From: SKVR01 sp046291875
GTDB taxonomy: Bacteria > Bacteroidota > Bacteroidia > Bacteroidales > UBA7960
Length of the DNA: 64,000 nucleotides
Assembly (NCBI GenBank): GCA_046291875.1
Contig: JBKBSF010000014.1
Location: 44,348 to 108,347 of the forward strand
Direction of reading: 5' to 3'
Numbering within the stretch: position 1 is the stretch's first letter; each line of letters begins with the position of its first letter. The position numbers were made by a program, and so were the translations under genes. Below the pieces are notes generated by a model that was not told where the DNA came from, searched no databases, and worked only from the letters and a program-made list of their open reading frames with translations. Shown in pieces: positions 17,401-26,319 of this stretch.

Positions 17401-19867
17401 CTTCAGCTATGATAATGCGGTGGCAGTGCTCGACAGTATGGTAAACAATATTGCTCCCGAGATGCCCCGGCAAATCCAGCGCTGGGGGGGCAATATGCAA
17501 ACCTGGCAAAACAATGTGCAGAACATCCGCAATTTCCTGCAGGCTCGCACCCAATACCTGGTAAACGGGTTGAAGGATTGCTACAACCTTACCGGCCCCT
17601 ATGCCACGCAAATCAGCGTATACCCGCAGCAGGCAGGTACCGTAAGGATGAATTCTGTGCAACTTTCTGATTTCCCATTTCAGGCTTCACTGTATGGCAA
17701 TATCACCACTAAGCTGGAGGCACAGGCCGCCACAGGCTTTATCTTCAGCCACTGGGAGATCAATGGCAGCATACAAACCCCGCTGCCATCCGGAAGAACC
17801 ATTGACTTGCTGCTTACACAGGCCGGTAGTATCACAGCCCACTTTGTTCCATTTCCCGGAGATGATTTCGAGCTGATCCATTACTGGCATTTCAATAACC
17901 TTCCTGAAGGAGAACTTACCCAGGTACACGCTGATTTTTCCATTGCAGGTATGCCCGGCACACTTTCCTATCCCGGCAGCGGAACTGGTTTTATGGATAT
18001 TCGTACCCACAGAGATGAAGATCCGGTTTCGGATTTCAACCTGCGAATGGGGCAGCAACCTGCCCAGGGAGCCGTGCTAAGGGCACGCAACCCTGCACAT
18101 ACCCGTGAGTTGCTCTTCAAAGCACCCTCAACGGGCTATGCCAGTCTGGTAGTAAGCTATGCGGCCACACGCACCAGCAGTGGTGCACAGAAACAGCGGT
18201 TCCAGTATTCGCCCGATGCAGGCAACACCTGGATTACCTTTGGGGCCGATATGGACATCCCCTTTATTGGAGAGTACGGTGTCGACCCCGAAGTGGGGAT
18301 TTATGCCCACATTACCCTGGATCTGTCGGAAATTGAAGCCATAAACAACAATCCTGATCTCAGATTCCGCATACTGGCCCTACCCCCGGGCAATGATAAC
18401 ACCAGTGGCAACCAGCGAATTGACAATTTCACTGTAGATGGCATACCCATGGGCGGAGAGGCTGTGCAACTGGCATTCTCACTGATCAACGACAACCTGC
18501 CCGTTTACACAATGGAGCCCTTTGATCTGTGGGTGATGGCTCAAGACGAAAACGGGCTCCCGGCACAGGCCCAACAGGACTATGCTGTATCTCTTAGCCT
18601 TGAAAATGGCAGTGGAAATCTCTCGGGGGTTCTGACGGCAATACTGGAGCAAGGTAATGCTTCGGTGCTGTTCGAAGGCATCACCTACAACACTGCAGAA
18701 ACAGGTGTGGTGCTCAGGGCAGAGGCAGCAGGTCTTTCTCCGGCAATCTCCAACCCCTTCGATGTAACTACCCGAACCTGGCTGCTCGAGGTTACCCTCA
18801 ATATACCAGACGCCGGAACCATACCTGGCACCGGAGCCTATGCACAGGGAACTGAAGTAACCCTCGAAGCCATCCCCAATCCGGGATACACCTTCCTGCA
18901 CTGGTCTTTTCAGTCCAGCATACTAAGTACCGATCTGGTATATACATTCATGATGCCTGCATCAGACCTTACTTTACAGGCTCATTTCACCGAAACCCTG
19001 CCCGACAATTACCAGCTGGTGCATTACTGGCATTTCAACACCCTTACCAACAGTGCTGTAAGCCAGGTGCAATCTGACTTTTCGGCCCAGGGACTCTCTG
19101 CCCTGATCACTTACCCCGGCACTGGCGAAGGCTTTATGGACGGACGTACACACCGCGATGCCGACCCCGTATCTGACTACAACCTGCGGTTGGGGCAGGC
19201 ACCGGCACAAGGGGCAGTGCTGAGGTTCAGAAATCCGGCACATACACGCGAATTGCGATTCCAGATCCCCTCCACAGGTTACAAAGACCTGATGGTAAAA
19301 TATGCCACAACACGCACTTCCAATGGGGCTCAGCAGCAGCAGTTTCAATACTCACCCGATGGGGGCACCAGCTGGTTCAACCATGGAGATGTGCTGGAGG
19401 TACCTTTCATTGGTGAATTGGGAGTGGATCCTGAGGTTGGGGTATATGCTTTTGTCTCCCTTGATTTTTCAGGTATTGAAGAGGTAAACAACAACCCCGA
19501 TCTGTATTTCCGGATACTCTCAACCGGCCCTGGCAGCGACAACAGCAGTGGTAACCAACGCATTGATAACTTCAGTGTTGATGGGATTCCTCTGAGTGGT
19601 GTATCAACCGACCCCATCCCTTTGCCCGAAGGAAAAATGACACTCAGCCCCAACCCTGCCCACAGCCATGTTACACTCCAGTTGCCTGAGGCTGTGCAGA
19701 CCTGGATCCGGATTGTGGATATCAACGGGCATGAGCTGCATCGATTCTTAATGACCGAAACAAGTTACCAGCTCGATGTTTCAGGGTTGGCCCCCGGTAT
19801 GTACATTATACAGGCGCTGGGTGCAAATACAGGTCATTCATGGAATGCCAGGCTTATTATCCGGTAG
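14405..19867 (+). CDS. Giant secreted CotH-kinase / lamin-tail protein with T9SS sorting domain
   Basis: The product has 1820 residues. A signal peptide (1-20, ending FSWGQ) is followed by a beta-rich region up to ~310. A lamin-tail domain spans about 435-575 (YINEYSASNRTHYDGFGRTE and EDWIELFNAD). A chitobiase-C-like beta domain follows (580-660, IRYTLNGSTPNTSSPIY). A CotH kinase domain spans about 665-1060 (GVYDLRERVDDNN, YVWDMEAAMGHF). Two homologous ~185-residue modules start at HYWHFNNLPEG and HYWHFNTLTN; each follows a bacterial-repeat domain (GYTFLHWSF in the second). The last ~75 residues form a type A T9SS sorting domain (LSPNPAHSHVTLQL, then GLAPGMYIIQALG). CotH proteins phosphorylate spore-coat proteins in Bacillus; the role of bacterial cell-surface members is unknown. 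The gene stands alone and ends at a strong terminator. Confidence 0.9.
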   Translation: MTRSSFVLAFALLLSTFSWGQDFAKIPATHQSHPELGTTRPASVISLLAYELVHLRTTHSRTFLNANKTRTLVYSTAPLHYLDDNGFYISLQNRLTAREPGQYQMPDMNPVHHFNELTGRTGFSHAGATMHIEPQKVTFGSSEQTQTQVATHQSRTREVSASLINTREIFPGIDMRQEFFDFAQKTHYILRHSSDILYWADHMVVENLITIPDNLRLVLVDEEQMEVVNSEGDPVFRFHPAVVTDQTPIAAKFSHQRPHSMVQYELEQNTPGQYIWRMVVDAQWLRAPERVFPVIVDPVISIVNNEVVPSCVFPNYQSNTLQINVPQGETILWTDITYDFVAVSGSSAWISDQRSYVSGSAGETAVLSESIDTPGTHTYIINNSHIANGVSPGQIELTFHASRNWGGSGCNASFNFINRRTVEVHYGTIEFGDGPLYINEYSASNRTHYDGFGRTEDWIELFNADTENYFNLEGYYLSNDPDDPLKWQIPAAIIPPGGKVLVYCSNRDFASGTVLHANFNLTQLRPDAIVLSNPQGELMESVQMERTQINHSRGRITDGSPQWGIFTHPTPLQPNAQARLAYTSTPAFSLPAGSYSGTVQVEITSENPNEIIRYTLNGSTPNTSSPIYTAPISLTSTTVLRARAFHNNPDTIPGFIETATYFFDENHQLPIFSFAGDTDLLQLFNGNNSLRPLGNFEFFDQEGVFQDKNFGDFNKHGNDSWSYPQRGVDFISRDDYGYQRRLEYPFFATKDRTRFRRLMVKAAANDNYPFENGGAHIRDSYIQTLSQLAGLDLDERSSTNVIVYLNGQYWGVYDLRERVDDNNFTDHYYGQDYLYRDSDNYLQFIKTWGNTYAHFGNQPAIQAWSHLKSYVASNNMGEKAHFDYVDSQLNIQSLIDYFVLNSFVVSRDWLNYNTGWWRGRNPEGQAQQWRYYVWDMEAAMGHFHNYTGLPNATATAPPCQAENLNVGDGHTQIIRKLIQENPQVRERYITRYIDLLNTHFSYDNAVAVLDSMVNNIAPEMPRQIQRWGGNMQTWQNNVQNIRNFLQARTQYLVNGLKDCYNLTGPYATQISVYPQQAGTVRMNSVQLSDFPFQASLYGNITTKLEAQAATGFIFSHWEINGSIQTPLPSGRTIDLLLTQAGSITAHFVPFPGDDFELIHYWHFNNLPEGELTQVHADFSIAGMPGTLSYPGSGTGFMDIRTHRDEDPVSDFNLRMGQQPAQGAVLRARNPAHTRELLFKAPSTGYASLVVSYAATRTSSGAQKQRFQYSPDAGNTWITFGADMDIPFIGEYGVDPEVGIYAHITLDLSEIEAINNNPDLRFRILALPPGNDNTSGNQRIDNFTVDGIPMGGEAVQLAFSLINDNLPVYTMEPFDLWVMAQDENGLPAQAQQDYAVSLSLENGSGNLSGVLTAILEQGNASVLFEGITYNTAETGVVLRAEAAGLSPAISNPFDVTTRTWLLEVTLNIPDAGTIPGTGAYAQGTEVTLEAIPNPGYTFLHWSFQSSILSTDLVYTFMMPASDLTLQAHFTETLPDNYQLVHYWHFNTLTNSAVSQVQSDFSAQGLSALITYPGTGEGFMDGRTHRDADPVSDYNLRLGQAPAQGAVLRFRNPAHTRELRFQIPSTGYKDLMVKYATTRTSNGAQQQQFQYSPDGGTSWFNHGDVLEVPFIGELGVDPEVGVYAFVSLDFSGIEEVNNNPDLYFRILSTGPGSDNSSGNQRIDNFSVDGIPLSGVSTDPIPLPEGKMTLSPNPAHSHVTLQLPEAVQTWIRIVDINGHELHRFLMTETSYQLDVSGLAPGMYIIQALGANTGHSWNARLIIR

Positions 19868-19921
19868 AATAAACGAAAGTATCCCGGTTCGAAAAACCAG
19901 AGGCTGAGGAAAGAGAAAATG

Positions 19922-19967
19922 CCGAAGCGGTACCCGATCTTCCATCGGATACCGCTTCGGTTTTCTT
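19922..19967. terminator. Strong bidirectional terminator between CotH-like and TolC genes
   Basis: A 17-bp stem with one mismatch (arm CCGAAGCGGTACCCGAT, 5-base loop) is followed by TTTTCTT on the plus strand and preceded by an A-rich run, so it can serve both convergent genes. Confidence 0.88.
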
Positions 19968-20014
19968 ACGCGCAAGAAATTAATCCAGAGAGTCTCATTG
20001 GGAGAGACCTTGGA

Positions 20015-21334
20015 TTACAATTGCTCCAGTATCCTTCCGGAGAGTTGCAACAGGCTGATCTCAGCCATTTTGGCCTGGTATTGTATGGAGAGTAATCTTT
20101 CTTCTGCTTCCAGCAGGTTTTTCTGCACTTCGCGCAACTCAAAACCTGAGAGAGCTCCCAGCCTGTAGCGATCGAAGGCGATATCCAGGTTTTCACGGGC
20201 TACTTCCAGGTTTTGGGTTTCCAACCCCAAAAGACGCATATTATTGGTGTAGGCATTGAAAAGGGTAAGCAGATCTGCATGGATTTCCTGCCTCATTCGC
20301 TCCAGGGCCAGCTCCTGATTTTCGAGCTGTATACGAGCGTTGCTTTGCTGTCGTTGTAAATTGCGCCCATCATAGAGGTTAATCCCAACGGTAAGGCCAT
20401 AATTCATCCCCCAGGTTTGTTGCTGGCTGATGGCTCCGCTTTGCGAATTGCTCAGGGTGTAGCCATAGCCCGAGGTAAGGTTCAGGTAGGGCAATCGCCT
20501 GGAGCGGATCATCTCAAGGTCGTAGGCAGAGATGATACGGTTTTGCAAGGCCATGTTGATGGCGGTATTCTGCGATGCTACATCCTCACGCAGCACATCG
20601 AACTGCAATCCGGGATTGACCAGGATTAGTGTATCGGCGGGTACCAGCCCTGCATTAAGATCCTCTGCGGCTACCAGCTCAGCCAGGCGTATCCTGGAGG
20701 CACTTAGCACTTCGTATTGTCTTTCCAGCCGCGAGCTGTCGGCATTGAGATTTACCTGGGCCTGAAGCAGGCGTACTTTCGAGCCCGAGCCCAGCAGAAA
20801 ATGTTCCTGTTCTATCCGTACCCGCTCTTTGGAAAGGTCTACAGCATATTGCAGATTGGAAAACAACCTTTGCTGCTGCACATAAAAATAGTATTCGGCT
20901 GCCACCCGGGCAACCAGGTTTTCCAAAGCCATCCGGGTGTTGAGCTCCGAAAGACTTCTCAGCTCATCCAGCTGACGATAGCGGATCTGTGCCCTGAATC
21001 CGTCAAACAACATCCAGCTGCCCTGCAAGGTAGCATTGAACGCAGTGTTGTGAATATTGCGCAAGGCGTTCTCACTGCCATCGCGCAGTACCTGGTCGGT
21101 ATTATTGAGATTGCCCGAAAACTGCGACCTTACATCCAGAGAGGGCAGCATACCCGCATTGCCCAATGAAACATTGTTGACTGAGATCTGTTGCTGATTG
21201 CGTACAATGCGCAGAGAATAGTTGTTCTCAAGGGCCAGATCAACAACCTGCTCAAGGCTCATGGGCAATTGGGCCTTAAGGGGAACAGCAACACACAATA
21301 GTATACTAACGAACAGCAGGGGCAGTTTCTTCAT
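20015..21334 (-). CDS. TolC-family outer-membrane efflux channel
   Basis: Starting at MKKLPLLFVSILLCVAVPLKAQ (ATG at 21334) the product has 439 residues, including a signal peptide of about 21. The two repeated outer-membrane-efflux domains are visible, with the typical openings LEQVVDLALENNYSLRIVRNQQ-like and QNTAINMALQNRIISAYDLE. Long helices follow each. TolC trimers form the channel-tunnel of tripartite pumps. The start overlaps the 3' end of the RND permease gene by 29 bases, so translation is probably coupled. An alternative ATG three codons upstream (21343) is possible. It is the last gene of the adaptor-RND-TolC operon and is closed by the shared terminator at 19922-19967. Confidence 0.9.
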   Translation of the reverse strand: MKKLPLLFVSILLCVAVPLKAQLPMSLEQVVDLALENNYSLRIVRNQQQISVNNVSLGNAGMLPSLDVRSQFSGNLNNTDQVLRDGSENALRNIHNTAFNATLQGSWMLFDGFRAQIRYRQLDELRSLSELNTRMALENLVARVAAEYYFYVQQQRLFSNLQYAVDLSKERVRIEQEHFLLGSGSKVRLLQAQVNLNADSSRLERQYEVLSASRIRLAELVAAEDLNAGLVPADTLILVNPGLQFDVLREDVASQNTAINMALQNRIISAYDLEMIRSRRLPYLNLTSGYGYTLSNSQSGAISQQQTWGMNYGLTVGINLYDGRNLQRQQSNARIQLENQELALERMRQEIHADLLTLFNAYTNNMRLLGLETQNLEVARENLDIAFDRYRLGALSGFELREVQKNLLEAEERLLSIQYQAKMAEISLLQLSGRILEQL

Positions 21335-24300
21335 CTTCAACATTCTTTTTGGCACTGGAAACATATGAATAAATGGCGGGTACCACATACAGGGTAAGGA
21401 AAGTAGAAATGATAAGTCCACCTATCACGGCAACCCCCATGGAAATTCTCCCCTGGGCACCCTGCCCTATTCCCAGGGTAAGAGGAAACACTCCCAGGAT
21501 GGTTGAAAGGCTTGTCATGAGGATGGGGCGGAAGCGCTGTGCCGCCGCATACTTTATGGCTTCAATTTTTTCCATACCTTGTTGTTTGCGCTGGTTGGCA
21601 AATTCCACCATGAGGATTCCGTTTTTCGACACCAGCCCTATGAGCATGATAATTCCGATCTGGCTGAAAATATTCATGGTAACATCAAAATACCACATAA
21701 AGAAAAATGCGCCGGTAAGAGCCAGAGGTACCGTACCCATCACGATAAACGGATCGCGGAAGCTCTCAAACTGAGCCGAAAGCACCAGAAATATCAGCAG
21801 CAATGCGAGCCCAAAGGCAAACAGCAGGCTGGTTGCACTCTCCTGGAAATCGCGTGAGTCTCCTGTTAGGGCAGTACGGAAGGTTTCGTCCAGTTGTTCA
21901 TCGGCAATACGGTTCATCTCGGCAATACCTTCTCCGATGGTGTAGCCGGGAGCCAGGCCTGAAGAAACCGTTGCCGACACAAAACGGTTGTAGCGAAACA
22001 ATTGTGGCGGTGCGGTTTGCTCCTGCAAGGAAACCAGATTGTCGAGCTGGATCATATCTCCATGATTGTTTCGAACATACAGCGATTTCAGATCCAGGGG
22101 TTTGTTGCGGTTTTCGCGGGCCAGCTCTCCCAGTATCTGGTACTGCTTGCCATGCATAAAGAAGTAGCCAAACCTTTGCCCGGAGAGTGCCAGCTGAAGT
22201 GTCTGCCCGATATTCTGGGTAGATACACCCATGAGGTTGGCTTTGTCGCGATTGATGGAAACCTGCAGTTCAGGTTTGGTGAAACGCAGGTTCACGTTGG
22301 CCATCTGCAGCACTTCGCTCTGATCTACCGCTTCCATAAAGGAAGGAAGCACTTCGCGCAGCTTGTCGATGCTCTGGGCCTGCAGCACATATTGCACAGG
22401 CATGCCTGAACGACGGCCACCAAAGGTGGATTGTTGAATTACAAAGGCTCTTGCACGGGTCATGGTTCTTACCCTTGCTGAGAGGTAATCGGCAATTTCC
22501 TGCTGGCTGCGGCTACGCTGCGAAGGAGGCACAAGAATTACACGCACATTGGCCCACGATCCGAATACCATGTAGATCACCCCTTCCGCCTCGGGCACCT
22601 CATCCATTACCATTTGTGCCACCTCAAAAATGTAATCGCGGGTAAACTCATAGGTTGCCCCCTCTGGGGTCTGGGCATTGATGGTGATCTGTGAGCGGTC
22701 TTCCGTTGGAGCCAACTCTCCAGGAATGTTCAGATACAATAGTATGATTATTCCTATTGCACCGAGAAGAATCAGGATACTCGCCCACCTTACGGCCATA
22801 AATCGCTCCAGCGAATTGCGGTAGGCATCGTTGAGCGCTTTGAAAAAACCTTCTGTCTTGTGGTACAAGGCTCCCCGGGTTTTGCGTTGTTTCAGGATCT
22901 TGGTGGAGAGCATGGGGGTAAAGGTAAGAGCAACAAAGGAGCTGATGGCTACCGCCCCGGCTATCACGATACTGAATTCGCGAAACAACCGCCCTGTCAT
23001 CCCTTCCAGGAAAACAATGGGTATAAATACCGCCACCAGGGTAATGGTGGTGGCAATGATGGCAAAAAAGATCTCCTGAGCACCCTTTAAACCTGCCTGG
23101 CGCGGGGTCATCCCCTGCTCAATCTTCACATAGATATTCTCCATCATCACAATGGCATCGTCAACCACCAGGCCGATGGCAAGCACGATGGCAAGCAGGG
23201 TAAGTACATTGATAGTAAATCCTGCCAGGTACATGATAAAGAACGCTCCCACCAACGAAACCGGTATCACCAGGATGGGAATGAGCGTGGTGCGCCAGTC
23301 GCGCAGGAAGAAGAAAATGATCACTACCACAAGGATGAAGGCAATAAATATGGTATTGCGCACTTCTGCTATGGAAGACCTGATATACTGCGTGTTGTCG
23401 AATCCCACCTGGTAGAACACATCGTCGGGCAGGTCGCGCTGGATATGCTCCAGTCGGCGGTACACCTCATCGGCTATTTCGATATGATTGGAACCGGGCT
23501 GAGGAATGATAGCCACACCCAGCATAGGAATACCATCGCGCATAAGGATGCTTCGCAGGTCTTCAGACCCCAGCTCCGCCCTGCCGATATCCATAAACCG
23601 CACCACCTGATCGCCCTCCTGGCGTATGATAAGGTTATTGAATTCGTCGGGTGTGGTAAGCAACCCCAGCGTACGGATGGTAAGCTCTGTAGTTGCCCCT
23701 TCGATACTACCCGAGGGAAGCTCAACGTTTTCGCGGGCTATGGCGTTGCGCACATCCAGTGGGGTAAGGTTGTACCCGGCAAGTTTGGCCGGATCCATCC
23801 AAAGGCGCATACTCCAACGGCGCTGCCCCCAGATGGGCACGGCACTCACCCCATCGATGGTTTGCAATCTCTCGCGAAAGGTTAGTTCGGCAATCTCTGA
23901 AAGTTCCATCAGGGAGCGCCGGTCGCTCTGGATATTGATAAACATAATGGGGCTTGCATCGGCATCTGCTTTTGAAACCACAGGCGGATCCACATCGCGT
24001 GGCAGCAGGCGCTGGGCCTGGGCCACCTTGTCGCGAACATCGTTGGCAGCGGTTTCCATATCCACACTCAACTCAAACTCAACGGTAATGTTGCTGCCTC
24101 CCTGGCGGCTAACACTGGTAATGGAACGAATACCCGGCACAGCATTGATGGCCTGCTCAAGGGGTTCGGTAATCTGGGCGTCTACAACATCGGAATTAGC
24201 TCCCGGGTAGGAGGTTCGTACNNNNNNNNNNNNNNNNNNNNNNNNNNNNNNNNNNNNNNNNNNNNNNNNNNNNNNNNNNNNNNNNNNNNNNNNNNNNNNN

Positions 24301-24458
24301 NNNNNNNNNNNNNNNNNNNNNGAAATAATGGGCGGATCCACACTGGGAAACTCACGTACTCCCAAAAAGGTCATCCCTATCAAACCAAACAAAAGGATAA
24401 CCAGGGTCAATACAGTGGCCAGTACGGGTCTTTCTATACTGATGGAGGATAAACTCAT
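21306..24458 (-). CDS. RND efflux permease (HAE1/AcrB-like), interrupted by a 100-N assembly gap
   Basis: This is the inner-membrane proton/drug antiporter of a tripartite pump. It has a first membrane segment at 10-32, two large periplasmic loops, and the transmembrane relay motif GLVVDDAIVMMENIY in TM4. The C-terminal membrane helices (MIGLVSKNGILMVEFANQRK) and a short cytoplasmic tail are present. The run of N at 24222-24321 falls in the first periplasmic loop between DPPII and VRTSYPGAN. In homologues these two segments are practically adjacent (DPPIISVRTSYPGA), and the base before the N-run starts a TCN serine codon, so the real gene is probably ~1017 residues and not interrupted. The adaptor gene lies 11 bases upstream and the TolC gene overlaps its 3' end. 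Substrates are likely drugs, dyes or other hydrophobic compounds. Confidence 0.9.
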   Translation of the reverse strand: MSLSSISIERPVLATVLTLVILLFGLIGMTFLGVREFPSVDPPIIXXXXXXXXXXXXXXXXXXXXXXXXXXXXXXXXXXVRTSYPGANSDVVDAQITEPLEQAINAVPGIRSITSVSRQGGSNITVEFELSVDMETAANDVRDKVAQAQRLLPRDVDPPVVSKADADASPIMFINIQSDRRSLMELSEIAELTFRERLQTIDGVSAVPIWGQRRWSMRLWMDPAKLAGYNLTPLDVRNAIARENVELPSGSIEGATTELTIRTLGLLTTPDEFNNLIIRQEGDQVVRFMDIGRAELGSEDLRSILMRDGIPMLGVAIIPQPGSNHIEIADEVYRRLEHIQRDLPDDVFYQVGFDNTQYIRSSIAEVRNTIFIAFILVVVIIFFFLRDWRTTLIPILVIPVSLVGAFFIMYLAGFTINVLTLLAIVLAIGLVVDDAIVMMENIYVKIEQGMTPRQAGLKGAQEIFFAIIATTITLVAVFIPIVFLEGMTGRLFREFSIVIAGAVAISSFVALTFTPMLSTKILKQRKTRGALYHKTEGFFKALNDAYRNSLERFMAVRWASILILLGAIGIIILLYLNIPGELAPTEDRSQITINAQTPEGATYEFTRDYIFEVAQMVMDEVPEAEGVIYMVFGSWANVRVILVPPSQRSRSQQEIADYLSARVRTMTRARAFVIQQSTFGGRRSGMPVQYVLQAQSIDKLREVLPSFMEAVDQSEVLQMANVNLRFTKPELQVSINRDKANLMGVSTQNIGQTLQLALSGQRFGYFFMHGKQYQILGELARENRNKPLDLKSLYVRNNHGDMIQLDNLVSLQEQTAPPQLFRYNRFVSATVSSGLAPGYTIGEGIAEMNRIADEQLDETFRTALTGDSRDFQESATSLLFAFGLALLLIFLVLSAQFESFRDPFIVMGTVPLALTGAFFFMWYFDVTMNIFSQIGIIMLIGLVSKNGILMVEFANQRKQQGMEKIEAIKYAAAQRFRPILMTSLSTILGVFPLTLGIGQGAQGRISMGVAVIGGLIISTFLTLYVVPAIYSYVSSAKKNVEDEETAPAVR
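24222..24321. other. Assembly gap of exactly 100 N inside the RND permease gene
   Basis: Exactly 100 unresolved bases form a typical scaffolding placeholder. The flanking codons suggest that the true missing sequence is about one base (see findings). It should not be read as a biological insertion. Confidence 0.97.
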
Positions 24459-24469
24459 GGTAAAAACGT

Positions 24470-25546
24470 TTACAAAAGATTGTCAATTTGCAGGGGTATA
24501 CCCTGACGTAGCTGTAAAATACCCGTGGTAATCAGGGTGTCGCCCGCTTGCAGGCCACTGGTGATCTGGATCTGGTCTTCGGTACGCAATCCTGTGGTAA
24601 CATTTACCGAATGGGCGCGTCCGGAGCGCAGCACAAAAACGCGGTCGCCTTCCATTCCGGGTATCAGGGCCTCAGTAGGAATGGCAAGGGCATCGGCAAT
24701 TTCGGAAAGCTCCAGCTGGATGGAAACAAACCGCCCAGGCTTGATACGTTCGTTGGGGTTGGAATACCGCGCCCGCACAACAATATTTCGGGTGCGAACA
24801 TCCACCTTCGGATCAATGGCATATACTCTTGCCTGCAGGGTGTCGGGAAAACCATCCAGGAAAAAACGGATGGGGTATCCTGGGTGTATCTCGCCCGAAT
24901 ACCTTTCCGGTACTGCAAACTCTATCTTCAAAGGATCGTTTTTAATGAGGCGTGCAATTTGTGTATTCATATTTACAAAAGCACCTTCGCTGACATGACG
25001 CAAACCTATCACCCCATCGAAAGGAGCTCTGAGTTCTGTTTCGGCGATTCGTGCCTCAACGAGCATTATATCAGCTTCAATACTTTGCAGTTCTGTAACC
25101 ACCTGGTCGTAGCTTTCCTGGCTGATGGCGTCTCTGGAGAGCAGCGATCGTTGGCGAAACTCGCGCTCCTCGGCCAGCTTTTTCTGGGCCTGAAGCTTAC
25201 GCAGCTGCGCCTGCAATGGCAAATCGTTGATCTTGGCAAGCAACTGCCCTCTGCGCACCCGGGTGCCCTCATCAAAAAAGATTGACACAATCTTTCCGGA
25301 GGTTTCAAAGGCCAGATCCACCTGCTCATCGGGGATCAGGGTACCCGAGCTGTTGATAAGTTCTACCAGCCGTTTGGGCTTCAGCACCATGGCATCCACA
25401 TTGAGGGCCCTGGGGCCGGCAGGAACAGCGGCCGCAGGTGCAGACCCCTGGCTCTTGAAAAGGGGTTTGATCTTAGGATAAAAAATTATGGCAGCAATAA
25501 GCAGTATGAGTGATACTACCAGGATGGGTTTGAATTTTTTGTTCAT
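24470..25546 (-). CDS. RND efflux periplasmic adaptor (membrane-fusion protein)
   Basis: The 358-residue protein has an N-terminal membrane anchor (about 8-27). A short Ala/Pro linker leads to the first half of the lipoyl domain (SSGTLIPDEQVDLAFETSGK). A helical hairpin with DLPLQAQLRKLQAQKKLAEE follows. The second lipoyl half (ELRAPFDGVIGLRHVSEGAF) and the beta-barrel and membrane-proximal domains complete it. It would dock the RND permease to TolC. It is the first gene of the operon, 11 bases before the permease. The 390-base region upstream shows no obvious Bacteroidota promoter, and no neighbouring regulator is present, so control of the pump is unknown. Confidence 0.92.
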   Translation of the reverse strand: MNKKFKPILVVSLILLIAAIIFYPKIKPLFKSQGSAPAAAVPAGPRALNVDAMVLKPKRLVELINSSGTLIPDEQVDLAFETSGKIVSIFFDEGTRVRRGQLLAKINDLPLQAQLRKLQAQKKLAEEREFRQRSLLSRDAISQESYDQVVTELQSIEADIMLVEARIAETELRAPFDGVIGLRHVSEGAFVNMNTQIARLIKNDPLKIEFAVPERYSGEIHPGYPIRFFLDGFPDTLQARVYAIDPKVDVRTRNIVVRARYSNPNERIKPGRFVSIQLELSEIADALAIPTEALIPGMEGDRVFVLRSGRAHSVNVTTGLRTEDQIQITSGLQAGDTLITTGILQLRQGIPLQIDNLL

Positions 25547-25937
25547 AAAACAACATCGTATGAGTGTGAAGAGGAGCCATCGCAGCAGGTTTCAACATAG
25601 AAACCTTAATCCAGTTACGATTGCTCTTTACTTATTTTGCAGCGCTTGAGAATTATTCAACCGGTTCATTAAAAATGAATGCAGACTTTTCAAATGCAAA
25701 AAACCGGTTATTCCGGATAAAAAAAGCAAATCATATAGTCTGAATGTCCCCGAATAGCCTAAATCTGAGGCTTTTCAAAAGTAAAAAAGATTGCCTTAGG
25801 ATTCACTCACAATATTTCTTAAAACAGTGTTGTGGTATAGGATAACCCATTTGAAGAAATTAGTATGAAGCCTGAATAAGCAGCATCCTTCATCAAAACT
25901 TCATAATAGTTTATGTAAATTAGCCCCAAAAAAGGAT
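25547..25937. other. 391-base divergent intergenic region, no gene seen
   Basis: This AT-rich spacer lies between the pump operon (minus) and the small secreted-protein gene (plus). ACCGGTT occurs at about 25660 and 25712 as direct/inverted short copies. I see no convincing TAnnTTTG box, RNA gene or open frame. Confidence 0.5.
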
Positions 25938-26309
25938 ATGGTCAAAAATCTTTTTATGTTAAAGGTTTTGATTTTTTTGTTTGTCACTGCATGTTTCGCA
26001 CAACAGGAGGCAAACCCCAATCCTCCTACACAAAAACAGATACAGGAGAATCAATCTACTGAATCCACAACAGAGGAGGCAACCACAACGGCTTATCAAA
26101 ACACACCCCAGCAGCCCCCCACTGAGAGCAAAGAAGGAGAGGAAGTAAAAAAAGTTGCTCCTGACCGGCAGAGTAATGAACGGCAGCAAGGCCAGAGAGC
26201 TCGTCCATCAAGGGGAGCACGTCCTGATATTGTCAGACCTGGTGAAGGAAGACGACCTGCCGGAGCCGGAAGGCCTCAGGGAGCAGGACGACCCGGAAGA
26301 AATCGTTAA
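25938..26309 (+). CDS. Small secreted low-complexity protein (Gln/Glu-rich, Arg/Gly/Pro-rich tail)
   Basis: The product has 123 residues. Its signal peptide (MVKNLFMLKVLIFLFVTACFAQ) is probably cleaved after Ala, although a Cys near residue 19 leaves lipidation possible. The mature part runs from acidic/polar (Gln, Glu, Thr, Pro) to a strongly basic tail built of R-G/R-P/A-G units (RPAGAGRPQGAGRPGRNR). No domain is recognised. The putative beta-barrel gene begins 10 bases after its stop. A protein of similar size and design lies on the other side of the two-component system at 29453-29845, suggesting a functional pairing. Role unknown; binding to an anionic polymer at the surface is one guess. 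Confidence 0.7.
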   Translation: MVKNLFMLKVLIFLFVTACFAQQEANPNPPTQKQIQENQSTESTTEEATTTAYQNTPQQPPTESKEGEEVKKVAPDRQSNERQQGQRARPSRGARPDIVRPGEGRRPAGAGRPQGAGRPGRNR

Positions 26310-26319
26310 TCCATACTCC

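Noticed and set aside
24222..24321. Insertion or frameshift in the RND permease gene
   Set aside because: The flanking protein sequence is continuous with the family once the N-run is ignored; it is an assembly placeholder.
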